Numbered from the stretch's first letter, positions 1-31,677 are shown. The stretch is DNA of 64,000 nucleotides from Chrysomallon squamiferum (GCA_012295275.1 CM022674.1:10862675-10926674), one strand, 5' to 3'. The notes: generated by a model from the sequence alone, not told the origin. Made by a program: numbers and translations.

Positions 1-536
1 AATGATTACAAACAGAAAATAACTAGCGAGAAAGAATACTGGCATCATTAACTGCTCATTTGTCCAGTAGCGCATAGGGTGAATGGATGAATAGGTGAAT
101 GAATGGACGGACGGACAAATCTGGCATTTGTCAGCCTCTAAGCCAGTGCTCAGTAACCCACTGGACTGCTGAAGAGAACGTTCTTCATTGTGGTATGTAA
201 AGATTGCTGTACAAACGATATTTGATAACGATTCACAACTAAATTTTGAAAGAATAACAAAATGTTTCAGAACTTTCATGAGTTTTAATATTCAGTTTTT
301 ATTTGAAATAAATAGACATGTTCTGATATGGAAATTTTGAAATTAGTCAAAGTGTTAATACTTAAAATGTGAATGGACACCAGTGGTTGAAATAGCGTAG
401 TGAAATTAAAGGTTATCTCCCTTGTAACAAAAGATAACCGATTGAGTGAAGTCATTGGTTCCTGTTGTGCATAGTGATAACACATCGTAAGTAATTATTT
501 GTCTTAAATATTTTAAATTCTTTTCTTCTTCTGTTT

Positions 537-578
<42 letters not shown>

Positions 579-610
579 TATGTATATTATGTTTATGTAT
601 TATTATTATG

Positions 611-662
<52 letters not shown>

Positions 663-977
663 CAACTGATAGCACAATAACTTTCCAAAATGTAGTGACA
701 GTAGTTTTCTCTGACTGATAGAAAACATCAGCAGACGATATATTTTCCCCTCCAGTTGACATGACTTTATGATTTCATTGTCCGAATTACTTTCTTACTT
801 ATATAATATTTAAAATAAAATTGGTATGTTTTATTTTTTAATTTTATGAACAAAATACATATAAGAAAGAATTTTAAAAATTTATTATCATTATTATTTT
901 TTTAACCGTTTTTAGAAGCTGTTATTTTTGGTTTATTTATTTGAATGAATGAGAAAAATGAAATCTTACAGCATGAA

Positions 978-1032
<55 letters not shown>

Positions 1033-2858
1033 GTAATAATAATAATAATAATAATAATTTAAGACAACAGTTCCGTGAGTCCATGTATATTGCAAATTTG
1101 CTATTCATTTTGATTCTTCATGAGCAATGAAAAGGGGTTCCACCTCTGCTCTCCAAAACAGATAATTACTCATTTTGAACATAGTTCTATCAAATTATAT
1201 TTCTGTAAATGCAAAATAGGAAGAAAAAGCAACAAACCTCAAAATAAGGTTTAAAATAATTTATTGAAATTACTAAAACACTACATATAGTTGGTTGTTA
1301 TGGCAACACAGATAATAATAAAAAATAATTATATTAAAGACTATTGTATTTATTAATTATTTATTATTTTTGTTATAGATAAATATACACGTATTGCAAA
1401 TAATAATAATTGCTTTAAATATTAATGCATTATATTTAGTTACACGAGAATGAATATAATGTGTTAGGGTGAATATACATAAAATATTTGTTAAATATTT
1501 CGTTATCCGAATACGTCTAATTACATAATTATAGTCAATACCTTACGTAAAAAAAAAAAAAAAAAAAAAAAACAACAACAAACAAACAAAACAACTTGAA
1601 CTTAACAGTGTTCTTTCTTTGCAAGATGAGATTTTGTAAGACGGTGGAGAAAGAGATACGAGATTTCATTTGTTTTACTTCAAAGTCTAACTGAACTTAC
1701 GTTTCAGTTTAATTTAATGCGCATGCGTCAAAAACAATACTAGTAAAGCATTAAAACTGATTTAAAGAAAACCCCAAGTTAATTAGAATGAATTCAATTC
1801 CATTTCAGTGACTTTAGTCAGAGGTAGTTGCGTGTAACTGCCTGTGTGAAGAAATATATTTTGTTACTATCAAATTACGCTACTGAGTCGATTATTATGT
1901 AGGTTGACCTATTTAATTTGCGCGAGACTCTCTTTGAATATATATTTTTACCGATCACAAATTATATCCACATATACGATTGAACGCCGTTATTTTTATA
2001 TTATTCTTTTTATCTCTTACACCTCTACTGAAAACGTAAGTATGTGTATGTGTTTGTTTGTATATGGATAGATTAAATTTAGACATTAACCGTCTGATGT
2101 TCAAAGGAAAAACAAAGACTAAATTACTATGTAGGGTAAATGGTGTCATTTCGATGATACAGTATCTACTCGGAAGTCTTCGAGTTGATTCGGAAATTAT
2201 CGAATGCATTCGGCAAACGATAAATATCTAAAAGACGATCAAATTAGTATTTGCCTACAAACTATTAAAACTTAATCAGTTAACTAATTTATTTATTTAT
2301 TTATTTATTTATTATTCCTTGTATTCAAACCTATAATTCTATAAAAACATTCCATTATTTCCTAATGGAGCAATACCGACAATTCTCGAAGTCTCAGTTA
2401 AGAACTATAAATAAAACAAAACAATTTATTTTTAATTTTATGCATCGATATGTCATATTTGTAGTTAATTATGCAAATTAATTACGTCAGATGAAGATGT
2501 TATGTAGAAAATGAATTATGCACACTATAACAATAATTAATAGTGTCAAATGCAATGGATATGACCTGTAAATTGATATAAGTAATTAGTCGGTTTCACT
2601 TATCATTTTCTTCTAAACCTTTTGAAAAAATAAATTAATAAATTAATAATAAAATGAATATAAATGCAGAAATTTAAATGAAGAAAATATCTTGTGTGTT
2701 TGGTGTATAAAGAAAAAACAAATTTTAATCGTCAGATCCAAAATCTTTTCTCCTCTCTCTCACAGTTGTTGACCAATGTAAAGCGAAAATGACGTCACGT
2801 GAACATTGGTATTGCTATAGAGCCAATCAGAAAACGTAACTCTTTTGAGCGGAACCAA
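1..2858. other. 3' flank of the M13 gene, no gene seen
   Basis: AT-rich with (TA)n at 541-576 and 617-659, (AAT)n at 983-1059, poly(A) at 1549-1572 and (TTTA)n at 2287-2313. Includes the M13 3' UTR. No coding signal beyond repeat translations. Confidence 0.6.

Positions 2859-2860
<2 letters not shown>
2771..2860. promoter_or_regulatory. CCAAT/CRE/E-box cluster abutting the M13 stop codon
   Basis: Four CCAAT boxes, one of them inverted (2773-2777, 2805-2809, 2823-2827, 2855-2859), flank a full CRE palindrome TGACGTCA (2790-2797) fused to the E-box CACGTG (2796-2801). All lie within 90 bp, and the last box shares its final base with the stop codon. This density is typical of NF-Y/CREB-bound promoters. 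Whether it drives a transcript is unknown. Confidence 0.4.
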
Positions 2861-19824
<16,964 letters not shown>

Positions 19825-20274
19825 GTTTGCGAGAGAGAATTAAAACATACTCATCCCCCTCTATGCAGAAAAATAAAATTCTGGGAACAAGGGTGATGCA
19901 CGAGTCCATAAATAAAACTCACTTTGTTGTACGTGTCAGTCAACAAGAATTCTGTTACAAATCTGGTTGAACAAGAGTTTGCTATAATTAATATTTAGAA
20001 TAATTTAATTCTAAATGACAGTTTAGGAGGAGATATGCAGTAATTAATGTAAGGTCAACATCAGAATGACGGAACGTCTCAATGTGAGTGACGTTTAGAC
20101 GTGTCGTCATAATTAACCTGTAAAAGTTAATGAGTTGTTGTAGGTTTTTGTGTCCATAGCGATTTAAAATAAATGGCTGGCATCTGTGATGTACATTTCT
20201 GTGCAGTCACCTTCCATTAAAACGTATACAAGACAGAAGGAACAAATAGACTAATTGCATTGTAGAGAGTTTTA

Positions 20275-20416
<142 letters not shown>

Positions 20417-20699
20417 CCTAATTCTATCTAAAAGTATTAGACTGATGTTCAGACAGAGAACTACTTTTCGTCGCGCATTTCGACATTTCATAACGTGGAG
20501 TGCTCTGAGATGTTCGCATCAGTCGAGTAATAACAGGAAGACTGTGACAGCTGACGACACTTTTGACAGGTTGGCGGTCATAAATCGCGTGCTCGCCTAA
20601 ATGATTCTAGAAGCGGAACATTCCAAGAAAAATTAACATTGTAGTAGTTTCTGGACAGAGTTTTTTAATAGTTTTTTTCAATGCTGTTATTAATGGCGG

Positions 20700-21770
20700 C
20701 GATTAAGTATTATATAGAATATAGGTATTAATAGTTTTAGTAGTAGTTGTCGTAGTAACAGTGGTAGCAGTAGTAGTAGTAGTAGTGTGATAGTGTTACA
20801 TAGACTATAGGTATTAATAATTGTAATAACCGTAGTCGTAGTGGCAACAGCAGTAGTAAATGTTATAATAATTGTAGTAGCAGTGGCAGTAGTTGTAGTC
20901 GCAGGCTCAGTAGTAGTACTGATTTATAAAATAAATAAATCAATAAATAAAATAAAATAAAATAAGTTAAAAACGGCAGCAATAAAATCGATAAGTGATA
21001 TCTGAAACCTGAAACAGAATGCCAATACGTCTTCTACTCTACCATCTCTAACAAACTTCGTAATCTAATATTCTATGTTTATTGGTCTCAGTTTTCTCAA
21101 ATTAATATCTGCCCGTCAAAATCGAGATTGGGGAATAGCCGTGGCAATATTTCGGAGCCAGGAGAGATTAGCCATAATTTTCATAAACGATCGACGTTAA
21201 CAGGCAGAGAGATAATCTAGTTATTTTTAACTTTGTTATATAACTGTAGTTTAACGGTTGTTTTTGACAATGAACTCATGGGCTGGACAATTTTGGCTTG
21301 CGTTGAATTTATGTCTCGGTTTGATTGTCTGGTGTTACTTTATTTAGTTATATACTAGAAGTAGTAGTAGTGGTAGTAGTAATAGTAGCAATAGTAGCTG
21401 TGGTAGTAACAGTAATAGTAGTGGTACGTAGCAGCAGTATAAACACAAGACGTAATAATAGCAGTAATAGTAGTAGTGGCATAGCATTGGAAGTAGTAGA
21501 AGAAGTAGGATTAGTATAAGAAACGTAGAGGGAGTAGAAATTCTCGTTGTAGTAGTAGTAGTTGTAATTGTAAAGGTGGTAGTAATAATAATAATAATAG
21601 TAATAGTAGTGGTAGTAGTAGCAATAATAATAGTTATAGTAGTACTAGTAATAACAGCTGTAGTACTAGTAATAACAGCTGCAATAGTAATAGTAATAAT
21701 AATACTAGTAATACTAAAAATGACAATAATAATAATAGTACTGATGATGATAATGACTTGTTAATAGCTG
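20700..21770. repeat. AGT-rich degenerate trinucleotide region, no gene
   Basis: Scattered AGT/AAT/AGC runs at 20740-20910 and 21358-21760 with unique sequence between. Frames here translate to Ser/Val runs only. Confidence 0.7.
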
Positions 21771-21779
21771 AGAATAAAA

Positions 21780-24324
21780 CAGCAGTAAAAAACAATAAAT
21801 GGTTCTTCCTCTTGTTATTGGCTTCAGGCCTTTTCAGTTAGTATCTGTTAGGATGTTGTCATTAGAACGTGACTTTTTATGATTTTTCAATTACAAAAGC
21901 AGACCTGTAAACGAATTAACAACATAAAGCAAGCAAACAAGAAAGAAAAAGATAATCAAAATAAAGTTATCACGAAACCACACAGAACATACAAAAACAA
22001 AAAGAAAAAAGACCGAAAAAACAAACAAACATTTTTAACAAACATTTAAAAAAAAGTAAGAATGAAAGAAAAACAAAGGAAAAAAAAACGAAAATACCAT
22101 GAACAGTACAATACAGATTATTAAATTTAGAAAAACAAAGAAAAAACATCAACAAACCCGCCATATTGCCATACTGCAATTGTGCACAATAAATAATAAT
22201 AACATAAATAATAGAATGAAAAATAAAAAATAAAAATAATGAAACAAAGATTAAAAATAGAGCCCCTGCGAAGATCTGGAAATGTGATGACGCTACAGAA
22301 ACGCGTTTCATCAACTTTATTCCGTTATTGGAAAAATGTTAAAAACGAAAAAAATGCTCGTATTTTTAACAATGCAATAAAATGATCCAGTAAAGTCTAT
22401 TTCATTTATTTTGATATGAATAAAAATAAAAACTGATAAGATTAATTTCTTAACAGATATTTTACGATGATGGAAATTTTATCTCAGCATATTTCATGAA
22501 ACGTATAAAAATGAGTAGGAACTTTTTTGACTAGATAAGATTTTTTAATCTGTGGTTTGCGGATTTTCGCAATTTTAAGCAAAATAGTTATTGAAAAAAA
22601 TTTCTTTTTTACCAAAACATAGAAAAAAGAGAAAAGAAAACAGAAGTAATGAAGAAACGTAGAAAAAACAAGAGAGGAAAAAAAGAATGAAAAAGAGATA
22701 TAATTAAAGAAAAAAAAAGACGAATAGAAAAAAGAAAAAACAGAACATAAGAAAGAAAGAAAAGTCTGAAATAGGTAAATATGGACGAAAATAAATAAAT
22801 AATTAAATAAATAAATAACAAGATTACCGTCAGTAAAATTATAATCGGAGGTAAAGGGATGAAAAAAAAAAAATTCAAGATAGACCCATTTGAGCTTTCT
22901 AATAAAGAACATGTATTATCCTCAGAGAAAATATGTAACATCTGTAATAATATATAATTGTGTACGCAGTCAAATTATATATCTGTTTTAATTTTTATTT
23001 TTAATATAATCATCACACGAAGATGATACGATTGTTGTAACGAAGTACGGAGTTGTACGGAAACACGTGCAAGATGAATAACAATATCCGGATACCACTG
23101 ACTGGGGTAATTACTGTAACAAAACTAATTATCATTTCAGATGTTTGCATCATCCAGTGTAACCATGGTAATTAAACGTACAACATACAGCAGAGTATCA
23201 TCTTACGTCATTTGGCTACAAACTAAACGTAATCCATACAAATACGTCAGACGACATCTGAAAAATGCCAGAGTTAAGCCGTTGTTCTCGAGCCACCAGG
23301 ATCGAATTCCGCTGTGGCACCCCACCAAAAGTTTCATTACTTAGTGATACTTAATTAAATACTGAACAGAAAATCGACGCTTTTCGTTTCATGTCCAGTA
23401 CAGCGGAGCTTGAACCTATGTAGCATATGGATCCTGACGCCAAATGTTGAAGAGGTTCTAAAATACATTTCATCACACTATACGACATTAATTTTTTTGC
23501 TTGATATTTCTGTAAAAGGCTATCTTCGTTATTCCACAAAATGTCTTATTATTCACATTAACTTTACTAGAACATTTTATATTTCACATCATACTGACCA
23601 CATCTGTAATTAAATCTTACGATGATATTATTAACACTTACTCCTAAAACTAACTTCTGTTCATATTAGCTCCAACACGTGTTATTAACTATATATCCTA
23701 TATTAACTTCAGATTACTTTCCTCTATTTCTATTAACTCTTATATCCTGCTTTTAGCGTCTACAGCTGTAATTAACTTGACTACGTTTATTACTCCAAGT
23801 ACAACTGTACTCTTGTTAACTACTGTTATTAAACCCCACTCCTGTCTTTAATCCCTACACCATATTAACACCTGCTTTTATTCCTACCTCAACTCCTCCA
23901 TTTGTCGATTTGTCCAGAAGAAAACATCATCAGCAGGAGTCTAGCGTTCTCCCCCTTTACACGACCATGGATCGAATCCAGAACAACGAAAGCGTGGACC
24001 ACTCTTCACAGATTTCCCCAAAAAGATTATTTAAAATATGACTGCGGGATGCGTAAATCATGGAATAAAAACACACACGTGTGAAACATTCTGCCAGTGA
24101 GAGGAACAAAACAACTATGAAAATATTTATTAAATCAACTTTTTACAAATGCCAGACAAACACGAAGCGAGAAGGTAACGAGATGGACGTGGCTTGAGGT
24201 CGGAACATCGACGAATGAGCGAGAAGAGATTTTGAATTCATTGCGCTGTAAATTGGGATTGGCTGAGGTGTTTAACGTACTGGTCAAAGAAACTTCGCTA
24301 CAACGAACATCTGGACATGTAAGC
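21780..24324. other. gene-poor interval before the satellite
   Basis: A-rich to about 22900, then mixed sequence. Fragments such as GGATCGAATTCC at 23290 and GGATCGAATCC at 23966 resemble tRNA B boxes and may be old SINE pieces. No coding exon recognised. Confidence 0.4.
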
Positions 24325-26355
24325 CTAGATCTGTTTGTTCTAGACAGGTAGTACTGATACTGCTATGTCTAGCTCTAGACTGTTTGCTGTAGACAGGTAG
24401 TACTGATACTGCTCTGTCTAGCTCTAGATCTGTTTGTTGTAGGCAGGTAGTACTGATACTGCTATGTCTAGCTCTAGATCTGTTTGTTCTAGACAGGTAG
24501 TACTGATACTGCTATGTCTAGCTCTAGATCTGTTTGTTGTAGACAGGTAGTACTGATACTGCTATGTCTAGCTCTAGATCTGTTTGTTCTAGACAGGTAG
24601 TACTGATACTGCTATGTCTAGCTCTAGATCTGTTTGTTCTAGACAGGTAGTACTGATACCGCTCTGTCTAGTTCTAGATCTGTTTGTTGTAGACAGGTAG
24701 TACTGATATTGCTAGTCTAGCTCTAGATCTGTTTGTTGTAGACAGGTAGTACTGATATTGCTAGTCTAGCTCTAGATCTGTTTGTTGTAGACAGGTAGTA
24801 CTGATACTGCTCTGTCTAGCTCTAGATTGTTTGTTGTAGACAGGTAGTACTGATACTGCTCTGTCTAGCTCTAGATCTGTTTGTTCTAGACAGGTAGTAC
24901 TGATACTGCTATGTCTAGCTCTAGATCTGTTTGTTGTAGACAGGTAGTACTGATACTGCTATGTCTAGCTCTAGATCTGTTTGTTGTAGACAGGTAGTAC
25001 TGATACTGCTATGTCTAGCTCTAGATCTGTTTGTTGTAGACAGGTAGTACTGATACTGCTATGTCTAGCTCTAGATCTGTTTGTTGTAGACAGGTAGTAC
25101 TGATACTGCTATGTCTAGCTCTAGATCTGTTTGTTGTAGACAGGTAGTACTGATACTGCTAGTCTAGCTCTAGATTGTTTGTTGTAGACAGGTAGTACTG
25201 ATACTGCTCTGTCTAGCTCTAGATCTGTTTGTTGTAGACAGGTAGTACTGATACTGCTATGTCTAGCTCTAGATCTGTTTGTTGTAGACAGGTAGTACTG
25301 ATACTGCTATGTCTAGTTCTAGATCTGTTTGTTGTAGACAGGTAGTACTGATACTGCTAGTCTAGCTCTAGATTGTTTGTTGTAGACAGGTAGTACTGAT
25401 ACTGCTCTGTCTAGCTCTAGATCTGTTTGTTGTAGACAGGTAGTACTGATACTGCTATGTCTAGCTCTAGATCTGTTTGTTGTAGACAGGTAGTACTGAT
25501 ACTGCTATGTCTAGTTCTAGATCTGTTTGTTGTAGACAGGTAGTACTGATACTGCTATGTCTAGCTCTAGATTGTTTGTTCTAGACAGGTAGTACTGATA
25601 CTGCTATGTCTAGCTCTAGATCTGTTTGTTGTAGACAGGTAGTACTGATACTGCTATGTCTAGCTCTAGATTGTTTGTTCTAGACAGGTAGTACTGATAC
25701 TGCTCTGTCTAGCTCTAGATTGTTTGTTCTAGACAGGTAGTACTGATACTGCTATGTCTAGCTCTAGATCTGTTTGTTGTAGACAGGTAGTACTGATACT
25801 GCTATGTCTAGCTCTAGATTGTTTGTTCTAGACAGGTAGTACTGATACTGCTATGTCTAGCTCTAGATCTGTTTGTTGTAGACAGGTAGTACTGATACTG
25901 CTATGTCTAGCTCTAGATCTGTTTGTTGTAGGCAGGTAGTACTGATACTGCTATGTCTAGCTCTAGATCTGTTTGTTGTAGACAGGTAGTACTGATACTG
26001 CTAGTCTAGCTCTAGATCTGTTTGTTGTAGACAGGTAGTACTGATACTGCTATGTCTAGCTCTAGATCTGTTTGTTGTAGACAGGTAGTACTGATACTGC
26101 TATGTCTAGCTCTAGATCTGTTTGTTGTAGACAGGTAGTACTGATACTGCTAGTCTAGCTCTAGATCTGTTTGTTGTAGACAGGTAGTACTGATACTGCT
26201 AGTCTAGCTCTAGATCTGTTTGTTGTAGACAGGTAGTACTGATACTGCTAGTCTAGCTCTAGATCTGTTTGTTGTAGACAGGTAGTACTGATACTGCTAG
26301 TCTAGCTCTAGATCTGTTTGTTGTAGACAGGTAGTACTGATACTGCTATGTCTAG
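24325..26355. repeat. 50-bp satellite, about 41 tandem copies, with higher-order structure
   Basis: The unit contains GTAGACAGGTAGTACTGATA and CTAGCTCTAGATCTG. Lengths vary 47-50 bp through small changes (ATG/CTG/AG before TCTAG; GATCTG or GATTG; GTTGT or GTTCT). A four-unit pattern of 198 bp is repeated at 25161 and 25359. Each unit holds an inverted pair TGTCTA...TAGACA, extended to CTGTCTAG/CTAGACAG in the GTTCT variant, able to form a small hairpin. Confidence 0.97.
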
Positions 26356-27284
26356 CGCTTGCTCGTAATATTGATGTTTAAATATAAACGGTTTTTAATT
26401 GTCCCACATTGTTGTTTTTTCTAAAATGATAACCTCGGGAGACTCTCAACAGTCTAACAAGTAGCAAAGTTCTTTATATGCATTTTTCATTGAGACTATC
26501 ACGAACCTGACACAACACTGGCGGAGCATGCGCTAAAATGTGAAAAATTCAAACGAGCGGGTTAGGATCACTGATCAGTCCAGCGAACCATTGTAAATAA
26601 GAAAGCACGAACTATATACAGTATCTGACAAACACCTCGGACACTGGTTGTATTGTGAAAGAGTTTAACTGGAAGGACAAAGAGTTTTGAACCTGCGACC
26701 TAATGACTAACGAGAATTTGATAATTAATAGTTGCAGTTGCTAAGTTCCGAACCTAGAACCCAACTGTTCTCGGTTGGTGATTTAATCAGTGTTGGAGGC
26801 CAGAGATAGGTTCAGTGAATTTTGAGTCGAAATCAAAAGTTTATTTCAGTGTAGCTAGAATTTTAAAATATATTTTATAAAATAAATTAAGATTATCAAT
26901 CTTTATGAGCACTGATATAGATACAAATATAAGGTAATCGCTGATAGTTAACATTTATCGACATCGAATTTATTAAAGTTTTATTTTCCGTATCGTTTTT
27001 CTGTTGTTTTAATTACATTATATCTGTCTGTCGAGTGTATGTATACCTCGCTATTTATCTGCGCAGTTTGCTACATGATTATTTATTTATACAATAATTC
27101 CATCTCCAGTGACTGATTATTTATTTATTTAATTATGTTTACAGAAAACACACGATGAAAAGAAGCGATCGTGGACTTTAGACAACAACTGAAATAAAAA
27201 AGAGAAATAACAAATTCTCAAAGTCTTACAGACCTGCTGGTGCCGTGTTCGAAGAAGCAAAACAAAACCATATGTTAAAGTTAC
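26356..27284. other. unique AT-rich DNA with tRNA-like fragments
   Basis: At about 26675-26780 the minus strand carries two B-box-like sequences (CGCAGGTTCAAAACTC and CTAGGTTCGGAACTTAG) about 75 bp apart, suggesting decayed tRNA-derived SINE DNA. Otherwise nothing recognised. Confidence 0.3.
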
Positions 27285-27347
27285 CTGGCGGATCATACGG
27301 AGAAGACAGAAAACAGATTCTCTCCACTGCTCTTCTCTGTCGATACG
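27285..27347 (-). other. candidate upstream exon B of the M13 gene (5' UTR or upstream ORF)
   Basis: On the minus strand a donor CGCCAG|GTAACT closes a fragment with two possible acceptors: TTTAG with exon end 27347, or CGACAG with exon end 27336. One frame is fully open and reads EEQWRESVFCLLRMIRQ, which is unlike the repeat-derived frames around it. Joined to the exon at 19860 it runs into that exon's in-frame TAA. Purely a splice-signal prediction with no transcript evidence. Confidence 0.3.
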
Positions 27348-28237
27348 CTAAACGTGAAAAATGTGTTTTTTGAGAACCCAGTTGTTGTTTTCTTTGTGCT
27401 GTGTTTGATATACCACCTGTCTAAACTTCGTTTTATATACTTAGTATTGACAGATTATCTTGATATACAGAGCTAGACGAATATATATATATATATATGT
27501 ATATAGGAAGGTAGACAGCTAGTAAGATATATATATATAGGAAGGTAGAAGATAATAAGATAGACTGACAGACATATTAGATAGACGCATGCATCTATAA
27601 TACATACATACATACATACACACATACATACGTACAAACATAAATACATCGATATAATACAGATACATAGATATCACTGAAAGACAAACAGAAAGCGCTT
27701 GTATGTATATGTCAGAAAGAAAAGAATTGTCAGTCATGTGCAGATAACATAATAACAAACACAAATCTGTTACATTGACAATTCTCACATTTTTGTATAT
27801 ACCACCTTTAATAACTAAAAACAATTGACAACTAACTTATGACGTATTGTGATTGTTACCAAGGGTGATTCTGACGTCATATATATCTATTACGGCATAC
27901 TATTACTTTTCGAGCAGTTTCAGAGATAATAAAATAATCTATATACTGCATATATTACCAGATTTATGTCCCTAGCTAAAGATTATTCTCTTTGCCAGGA
28001 TATCTTACGACACCATAACTCGACAATTGCTTTTTTTATTTATTTATGTATGTTTTATTTATTAGTCTAGAACGCAGTCAATGAATGAAATACAGAAGTG
28101 AGTTTATGAGCGACAAATTACGTCAGGCGGGCAGAAAAAAGATCCTTGGCAGAGAAGTTTTAAACGATTTTCCAGATCCAGTGGCAATATCACTGAAAGA
28201 AACGTATTGTAGTATAAAACACTTACAGAGACGCGCG

Positions 28238-28279
<42 letters not shown>

Positions 28280-29690
28280 CGTGTCCGAGTGTGAGAACGA
28301 GAGAGAGAGAACAGAATAGATACAATTTTATTTACCTATACAGATACAAAACTGAATATATATATATATACAGACACGTTTTTGTATAACTATTTATATA
28401 TACACATGAATTCATACACACACACACATATACGCACACATATACACACACATGTGCCGAATACTGTTTATCTTAATCTGAATTACATAAAGCAACATTC
28501 AAGAAACACACACATAGTAACATATAAACATATAACGCTGTCATTCTTTCTCTAACTTATATAATACACATACGCATAAAGGCATGTATATATTATTCAT
28601 GCTGACGATAATTACAACAGAAGTAAAATTGCAAGCATAATTAACATAAGTGAACGCATGACAAAACATTTTCACTCGATTAAAAACAATTTACTGATGC
28701 ATAATTTAGAAGATAAATTTTTGCGTTTGTAAATATCATAATAACAACAAATCCGAAGGTTTACGACTTTAAGAGAACCATGGCTGTCATTCTGATAGAT
28801 TATAACATCTTTTTTTATCTGAAATTATTTTCATTTCATATTTGAAAAGATAAAAAAAAAATTGGCGTTAAAAAGAGGAAGACGTCATAATGGATCTGTT
28901 CGTAATATCCACAGAGATATTTACGTCATCAACTGCCTCTTTTTTTACTTGTTGTTTTAAAGATTTCTCTTTTTTCTTTTCTTGCTTTTCGACATATTTT
29001 CTCTTCTTCTTACTTTTTATAATATTTTTATTGAAAAGAAAGAAAGAAGAAAGTAATGCTAAACAAACAAACAAACAAACAAATACATAAATAAATAATT
29101 AATAAACAAATAGAAAATAAAATGAAAATAAAAATAGTAACATAGATAAGAAGTGTATTCGTTAATTTAAAATAAAGCATCGTGAACTAATTCCTTAAAA
29201 GCTGAGTAGATTATACTGCCAAGTCTAATTATGTAACATCCACCTGAACGTTAAAAATAAGTCAGTGAAGTGATATTTCTTTTACAAAAAAAAAACTCGC
29301 TTGATTTTTCTTGTTAAATTTTGTTTCTTCCTCTGACGACGTTCATGTAACACATAAATTACAGTAAAAACGGATCTAGCCTCGTTTTAATGCTATATAC
29401 ACATCTAGATAAAGGTTTTATGATTCATAGCCACGTCATTAATCATTGTGTCGCGATCAAATCATAATAAGCAAAAACGCGAATACAAACACGCATGTAC
29501 ACATACCTAAATACACACACACATAAACACACCTAAATACACACACATAAATACATACACATATCGCATATATGCAGTCAAAGCAGACAACATAACATTT
29601 TTGATTTATAAGTATAATACAAACACACACACACACACACACACTCATACTATGTATATACAAATAAAAACCTTTCACTCAGTACAGAGA
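27348..29690. other. gene-poor interval
   Basis: TA, CATA and CA/GT tracts (27480-27630, 28236-28276, 28415-28450, 29510-29645). No supported gene. Confidence 0.5.
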
Positions 29691-29744
29691 GAAGGGAATA
29701 AGATATAAATGCAATACACGTAAATTCGTTACATTTATATATAA

Positions 29745-30052
29745 ATCCGTGACACCTATACGTAAATCCGTGACACCTATACGTAAATACGTGACACATG
29801 TACATACATGACACCTATACCTTATAAATCCGTAAATGACACCTATACATAAATCCATGACACCTATACATAAATCCGTGGCACCTATGCGTAAATCCGT
29901 GACACCTATACGTAAATCCGTGAGACCTATACGTAAATACGTGACATTTATACGAATATTTGTGATACTTACACGTAAATTGGTGACTGTTATACGGAAA
30001 TTCGAGATACTTATACGTGAATTCGTGATACTTATACGTGAATTCGTGACAT
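29745..30052. repeat. 21-bp tandem repeat, about 15 copies
   Basis: Unit CGTAAATCCGTGACACCTATA with divergence increasing to the right. Because 21 is a multiple of three, open frames extend through it on both strands, for example a seven-residue RIGVTDL repeat on the minus strand. No start context or splice site supports expression. Confidence 0.9.
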
Positions 30053-30347
30053 GCATTATCTTGTGCGGTCACTTTGAAAATGAGTGAACTTTAGAAATAG
30101 TTTATCATCTGGGCAAAACGATCTTTGAACTCCGTGTGACGTAAACTTAACAGCAAGGTAACGTACAACTCGGAGTTTATCTGGACTTACAATATCAGTC
30201 ACTGATTTCCTGTCGCCACTCATTTCTGATAATTTGTACAGTGTTTGGTTAAGACTGGCATAACTAGAGCAAGCTGACTAATAGTCTAAAACTGACTATT
30301 AGGATTAATTTGTTAATCATAGGCGATTCTCTGTTGAGCATTTGGCT

Positions 30348-30350
<3 letters not shown>

Positions 30351-30427
<77 letters not shown>

Positions 30428-30766
30428 TGAAAAAGATGTGAAAATGAAATAGATAAAAAAAAAACACGACAATAAAGTAACAGATTCAAAACATTTTAAA
30501 CGTTAGATAATTATTTTTTCAAAGAAACGTATATTAAGTAATAATCATAAACATTATATTTTACTAATGCGTCCCTTATATAATTTTATGTAATTTGCGT
30601 AATAATACGTCATACATTGGCAGCAAGAATTGTGTTGTTATATAAAAGAAGACAGGCGAGAGTCTTCGAGAAACAATGCAACTTTTACCTTTCCTCCTTG
30701 AAAAATTGATTTTCTTTTTTAATTCTTATTTCCGAATATTTGATATCTATTTCCTTTATTTCACCC

Positions 30767-30846
<80 letters not shown>
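30351..30846. repeat. two (GA)n tracts
   Basis: (GA)n at 30351-30421 and 30771-30846, in the same orientation, about 350 bp apart. Confidence 0.95.
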
Positions 30847-30848
<2 letters not shown>

Positions 30849-31677
30849 GCATATTTAATAATACTCAGACTTGGCTTCACTTCTAATAACTGTTATGTGA
30901 ACGCTAATCTAATCTAAACAATCAAACGGAATATCCGTCTTCGCAGTGATATTGTCTTGAAGCAAGCCGCGATCCCACAGTCTCCTGAGTGAACTGACAA
31001 TCACTCGTCTACACTGACGTAATCTGAATGTTCAGTGGACCCGTACTTCGTTCTTTACTGGGGATTTTTAAACGAATCTTCAGTGATTTTTTATTTCTCA
31101 TTTTAAAACGTTTCTAAAATGGAACGGACTGTGTTTACAATAAAACGTTAGCCAACAAAAAGCAAAGCTATTTTCAATAAAAACTATCAAACAGCCGCGA
31201 AAACCTTTTAATATTCTACCGTTACTGGGACATTTACAGTTCAGATTTTAATTTTTAAATGTTTTATTTCTGTTTGTTCCTTTGTTGTTTTGTTTTTTGA
31301 CATTGTTCTTACTGTTTCATGTTTTTGTTTTAGAGGTGTTTAGATTTTGTTTAGCTCAGTATTTTATTTTATATTATTCTATTTCATTCTGCAAAACAAT
31401 CTCAAACAAAAAAAGTTAAATCTTTTCAAAATAGTATTACCCCGAAGAAGGAAAAGAAGAAGGAGAAGAAGGAAAAAAGGGGGAAAAAAGATGATGATGT
31501 AGAAAATGTCTGTGAAGAAAATGAAATTCTGACTGACAACTGATTTTATAGCTGAAAACGAACAACAGTGCGCTGAAATATTTAAAAACAACAAAACAAA
31601 ATAAATATAAGAAAGACTGAACAAAAATAAAGAATAAGAAATAAAAATGTTTTTCCCGCGTTGTAACATAATTTTAC

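Noticed and set aside
24325-26355. CRISPR-like array
   Set aside because: Units are repeats throughout with no unique spacers, and the genome is eukaryotic.
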